Shown here one piece after another: positions 6,877-9,383 of a stretch of 9,383 bases of DNA. A model generated the notes under the pieces. The model worked only from the letters and a program-made list of their open reading frames with translations. It had not been told where the DNA came from and made no database searches. The stretch is from NCBI GenBank assembly GCA_002452315.1, contig DKFH01000128.1:1-9383 (forward strand), written 5' to 3'. How positions within the stretch are numbered: position 1 is the first letter of the stretch; every line of letters starts with the position of its first letter. A program made the position numbers and the translations under genes. The stretch comes from Anaerolineaceae bacterium UBA6801 (GTDB taxonomy: Bacteria; Chloroflexota; Anaerolineae; Anaerolineales; Anaerolineaceae).

Positions 6877-7830
6877 CTAGAATTCGCCTGAGCCTACAAA
6901 TGGACGCAGTGCCCTGGCCACCTGCGCGGCCACCCGGGCGTTGTTCTTCAGCAGCGCCAGGTTGGCCCGCAGGCTCTCGCCGCCGGTCAGCTCGTTGACC
7001 CGCTGGAGCAGGAAGGGTGTGGTCGTTGCGCCGTGAATGCCCGCCAACTGGGCCTCCCCCAACGCATCCTGGATGGCTGCTTCCATCTCGTCTGCAGGCA
7101 TGGCCACCTCTTCCGGGGGCGGGACCACCAGCAACACAGCCTGTTTCAACCCGGCGACCCAGGCCGCCTGGGCGATCTTCGCAGCCGCTTCGGGGGTATC
7201 CACGCGGAAATCAACGGGTAAACCGCTGCTGCGGGTGAAGAATCCGGGGAATTCATCTGTTTGGTAGCCAATGACCGGCACGCCATTCGTCTCCAATACC
7301 TCCCGTGTGGCCGGCAGGTCGAGGATGGCCTTGGCGCCGGCACACACCACGACCAGGGGTGAGCGGCCCAACTGCACCAGGTCAGTCGAGATGTCGAATC
7401 CACGGCCGGGTTCAAATGGCGCGCTGCGGTGCACGCCGCCGATCCCACCGGTGGCAAACACACGGATGCCCGCCGTAGCCGCCGCGAACAGCGTGGCCGC
7501 CACAGTCGTGCCCCCGCTCAAACCGCCTGCCAGGGCGATGCCAACATCGCGCAGGCTGATCTTGCGGGTGTGTTCCATGCGCCCCAGGTCATCAATCTGA
7601 GCCTCGGTCAGCCCGATGTGCACCTTGCCCCCCAGCAGGGCGATGGTGGCCGGTGTGGCGCCATGCGCCCGTACCTCGGCTTCCATATCCCGGGCCAGTT
7701 CGATATTGTGCGGGGCAGGCAGCCCATGGGTGATCACAGCCGATTCCAGCGCCACCACCGGAGAGCCGACGCTGCGGGCATAATGGATGTGTTCAGCCAG
7801 GACAAAGGATGAGGGTAAGGGTTGGGTCAT
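6877..7830 (-). CDS. psuG: Pseudouridine-5'-phosphate glycosidase
   Basis: PsuG (EC 4.2.1.70) splits the C-C glycosidic bond of pseudouridine 5'-phosphate to uracil and ribose 5-phosphate, working in the cytoplasm in modified-RNA nucleoside salvage. The 317-residue length matches the family (about 310). Visible hallmarks are VVALESAVITHGLPAP (Glu29), the Gly-rich ALAGGLSGGTTVAAT, ATGGIGGVHR, FDISTDL with Asp150 at the expected metal-ligand position, and CAGAKAILDLPATREVLE, whose Lys167 corresponds to the Schiff-base lysine (Lys166 in E. coli as I recall). The C-terminal LLQRVNELTGGESLRANLALLKNNA is also typical. ATG 7830 follows a good AAAGGAG. No pseudouridine kinase (psuK) lies next to it in this window; its upstream neighbour is the comEC-type gene across a 362-bp repeat-bearing gap. 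It ends 36 bp from the convergent Thr/Pro-rich gene. Confidence 0.96.
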   Translation of the reverse strand: MTQPLPSSFVLAEHIHYARSVGSPVVALESAVITHGLPAPHNIELARDMEAEVRAHGATPATIALLGGKVHIGLTEAQIDDLGRMEHTRKISLRDVGIALAGGLSGGTTVAATLFAAATAGIRVFATGGIGGVHRSAPFEPGRGFDISTDLVQLGRSPLVVVCAGAKAILDLPATREVLETNGVPVIGYQTDEFPGFFTRSSGLPVDFRVDTPEAAAKIAQAAWVAGLKQAVLLVVPPPEEVAMPADEMEAAIQDALGEAQLAGIHGATTTPFLLQRVNELTGGESLRANLALLKNNARVAAQVARALRPFVGSGEF

Positions 7831-7838
7831 CGGGTTGA

Positions 7839-7845
7839 CTCCTTT
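7839..7845 (-). promoter_or_regulatory. Shine-Dalgarno site of psuG
   Basis: AAAGGAG on the minus strand lies eight bases before ATG 7830. This supports that start and the full N-terminus MTQPLPSS. Confidence 0.75.
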
Positions 7846-7914
7846 AGTATGCGAGGCAAAATAAACCAGATCTTAAGGTAGATTGTAAAGCATTTTGGCG
7901 ATGCGTGGTGTTGC

Positions 7915-8022
7915 AGGTCACGTGTGGTGACACCATCGTCAAGTCAAGACATTCCGGTTTTACTAAGTTAAACCATCCTCCAACACACCACATTATTGTC
8001 ACGCTGGAAGCGTGACCTACGG
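7915..8022. repeat. REP/MITE-like palindromic element, copy 1
   Basis: The left arm AGGTCACGTGTGGTGAC (7915-7931) contains a GTCAC/GTGAC mini-hairpin. The right arm is a perfect 8-bp stem, GTCACGCT (7998-8005) and AGCGTGAC (8009-8016), with a GGA loop, followed by CTACGG. Left-arm and right-arm sequences recur exactly in copy 2, but the 66-bp centre is unrelated. The outer ends, AGGTCACG and CGTGACCT, are inverted, giving a terminal-inverted-repeat layout. The element is noncoding. Confidence 0.75.
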
Positions 8023-8084
8023 CCGTCTCCGGTGAAATTGTTAACAGCAACTTCCCTCGTAGCGACGTTGGGAGGATTGTTTAT

Positions 8085-8154
8085 CGTAGGTCACGTGTGG
8101 TGACGCAGTCACCCACGTGACAATTATTTGTCACGCTAAAAGCGTGACCTACGG
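8085..8154. repeat. REP/MITE-like palindromic element, copy 2
   Basis: This copy has perfect 11-bp terminal inverted repeats, CGTAGGTCACG (8085-8095) and CGTGACCTACG (8143-8153). Inside are a nearly palindromic block from 8092 to 8119 (CACGTG near both ends) and an 8-bp stem, GTCACGCT (8130-8137) and AGCGTGAC (8141-8148), with an AAA loop. It shares 17 bp of left arm and 14 bp of right arm with copy 1. At 70 bp it is compact and cannot encode a transposase, so any movement would need one supplied in trans. Confidence 0.8.
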
Positions 8155-8192
8155 AGGAGAAGGTGTATTTTTGTCACCCACAAGAAAAGTCT

Positions 8193-9383
8193 TTACCTTT
8201 GCCCCCGCACCCTCAATCCCTGCCCGTCCATGCTGACCCGCACCCACCCATGTGACCGGGTGGTCACCAGCGGATAACCCGCCAGGCGCGCCTCCAGCGG
8301 ATGCATGCCGGAGAGCGGCAGATCCGCGGCGTCCAACGGCAGCAAGATCACCGGGGGCGCCCACAGGGTGATGTGGTCCAGCACAACGTCATCCGCCGTA
8401 ATGTCCTTCGGCAAGAACAACACGTCCGGGGGCGCGGGCACCTCCAGCCAATGAGCGCCCACCTTGCCCGTCGGGATCAGTGCGCTGAAGTCCCCCCAGG
8501 TCAGCCACAGGGCCGCGCCGCGCTCGCCAGACCAGAGCACCTCGATGCGCAGCCCATCCCCTGTCGCCAACGCCGCCCCACGATTCAGGTCATGTACCGG
8601 CACGCCTTTTTCGGCCAGCAGGGCATAGGCAGTACGGGTAGCCTGGTTAGCGTCCGGGTCCACCCCCCACCAGACCGCCTCAATTGGCACGGTTTTGATC
8701 ACCCCGACCAACCCCAACAGATCCTCACGCGCCGTGCTGCCCACGATGACCAGGTCCAGGCAGCGGTCACCCGCAGGGAGCATCTCGCCCAAAGCCTGGT
8801 TGAGCGCAGATCCACTGGCACCCCCGCCGATCAGCACCGCCCCGCCGTCCGGGGATTGCACCAGCACGGTGCCCTGCCCGTCCAGGAGGGTCAGGTGCAG
8901 CCTGCCATCCGGCGCGCTCAAGGCCAGGTTCCACACGAACACCACCAGCCCGGTCAGGGCCAGCAAGCCCGCCTGCGGGGAAAGAACAGTATTCATTGCC
9001 CTTTTGCGGGTGTCGCTGGGTACCAGGGTCAGCAGGACGAGCAGCCCATAGAAAACCGCCAGCCACAGCACATGAAAGCGGGGAATCACCAGCTCGCTCA
9101 AGGGCAGGCGGGCCAGCCAGGTGACCATACGGATCGTGTAGCGCACAAAGGGCAGGCTGAAGACGGCCAAAACCTGACCCAGCCCGGGCAAAACCAGCCC
9201 GCCCAGCAGGGTCAACCCGCCCAGGACCATCACCAGCGACTGAGGCGGCAAAATCAGGGGGTTGGCCACCAGTGTGACCCACGAAACGCCTCCAAAGTGA
9301 TACATCATGATCGGCAGGGTCATCACCTGGGCGGCCAGGGTGAAGAGGACAAACTCGCTCACCGGCCCCACCAGCTTTTGGGC
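8193..9383 (-). CDS. comEC: ComEC/Rec2-type DNA-uptake protein, C-terminal part with degenerate metallo-beta-lactamase-like domain (5' end outside window)
   Basis: The frame is open to the window edge, so 396 residues of a larger protein are seen; the GTG at 9371 is internal. ComEC forms the inner-membrane channel for single-stranded DNA during transformation. The first 170 or so residues are hydrophobic and match the end of the competence domain: TLAAQVMTLPIMMYHFGGVSW, then VANPLILPPQSLVMVLGGL, with about five membrane segments in all. After the last helix, LHLTLLDGQGTVLVQSPDGG opens the usual C-terminal metallo-beta-lactamase-like domain. The expected DVGQGD is DGQGT, the IDGG strand is IGGG, and the metal motif HxHxDH after LVIV is replaced by GSTARED (8721-8741). 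The fold is thus recognisable but a metal site is not. The gene ends at TAA 8195-8193 just before the repeat elements. A ComEC-like protein with another role cannot be excluded. Confidence 0.88.
   Translation of the reverse strand, partial: AQKLVGPVSEFVLFTLAAQVMTLPIMMYHFGGVSWVTLVANPLILPPQSLVMVLGGLTLLGGLVLPGLGQVLAVFSLPFVRYTIRMVTWLARLPLSELVIPRFHVLWLAVFYGLLVLLTLVPSDTRKRAMNTVLSPQAGLLALTGLVVFVWNLALSAPDGRLHLTLLDGQGTVLVQSPDGGAVLIGGGASGSALNQALGEMLPAGDRCLDLVIVGSTAREDLLGLVGVIKTVPIEAVWWGVDPDANQATRTAYALLAEKGVPVHDLNRGAALATGDGLRIEVLWSGERGAALWLTWGDFSALIPTGKVGAHWLEVPAPPDVLFLPKDITADDVVLDHITLWAPPVILLPLDAADLPLSGMHPLEARLAGYPLVTTRSHGWVRVSMDGQGLRVRGQR

Larger units (their letters stand above)
7831..8192. other. 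362-bp intergenic region between the comEC-type gene and psuG
   Basis: The gap holds the psuG ribosome site at its left end and two palindromic repeat elements (7915-8022 and 8085-8154). Between the repeats, 8023-8084 contains a short ACGGCCGT palindrome at its edge and nothing coding. I see no tRNA, no riboswitch I can name, and no convincing -10/-35 pair for psuG, though an upstream promoter near 7860-7890 is possible. The repeats lie just downstream of the comEC-type stop codon (8193) and may act as its transcript end. Confidence 0.6.

Noticed and set aside
7844..8050. A 68-codon open frame on the minus strand upstream of psuG
   Set aside because: It is built largely from the palindromic repeat, overlaps the psuG ribosome site, and its peptide resembles nothing I know.

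Overview
The window looks like a piece of a Chloroflexota chromosome, probably class Anaerolineae. This is inferred from gene content and style: a plant-type fructokinase beside an amylosucrase, a membrane kinase-fold protein ending in a TolB-like propeller, and extracytoplasmic Thr/Pro-rich linkers. No rRNA or other phylogenetic marker is present. Base composition is moderately GC-rich throughout, except for a short AT-rich divergent promoter near 5880-5920. I see no tRNA, rRNA, CRISPR array, insertion sequence or integrase.

Bases 1-3673 (+ strand) hold a sucrose-use cluster: the C-terminal part of a LacI-family regulator, a fructokinase, and an amylosucrase translated from a GTG start behind a full Shine-Dalgarno sequence. 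Amylosucrase would move the glucose of sucrose onto an alpha-glucan and release fructose, which the kinase would phosphorylate. The regulator probably senses a related sugar.

Bases 3738-6840 hold two membrane proteins transcribed away from each other from a 110-bp AT-rich spacer with a perfect TATAAT on each strand. The minus-strand gene is a Ser/Thr kinase-fold protein with one membrane segment and a C-terminal WSPDG-repeat propeller. Its HRD motif reads HLG and the helix-C Glu position is Gly, so it may be a pseudokinase. The plus-strand gene is an unrecognised protein with two membrane helices, a five-unit hexapeptide repeat, a beta-rich domain and a Thr/Pro tail.

Bases 6877-9383 (- strand) hold pseudouridine-5'-phosphate glycosidase (psuG) and the C-terminal third or more of a ComEC/Rec2-type DNA-uptake channel. 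The metallo-beta-lactamase-like tail of the ComEC protein has lost its metal-ligand motif. The 362-bp gap between the two genes carries two related hairpin-rich repeats with the same arms (AGGTCACGTG and AGCGTGACCTACGG) and different centres, which look like REP- or MITE-type elements.

The best candidates for something undescribed are the kinase-like propeller protein with its divergent Thr/Pro-rich partner, the metal-site-less ComEC tail, and the paired palindromic repeats.
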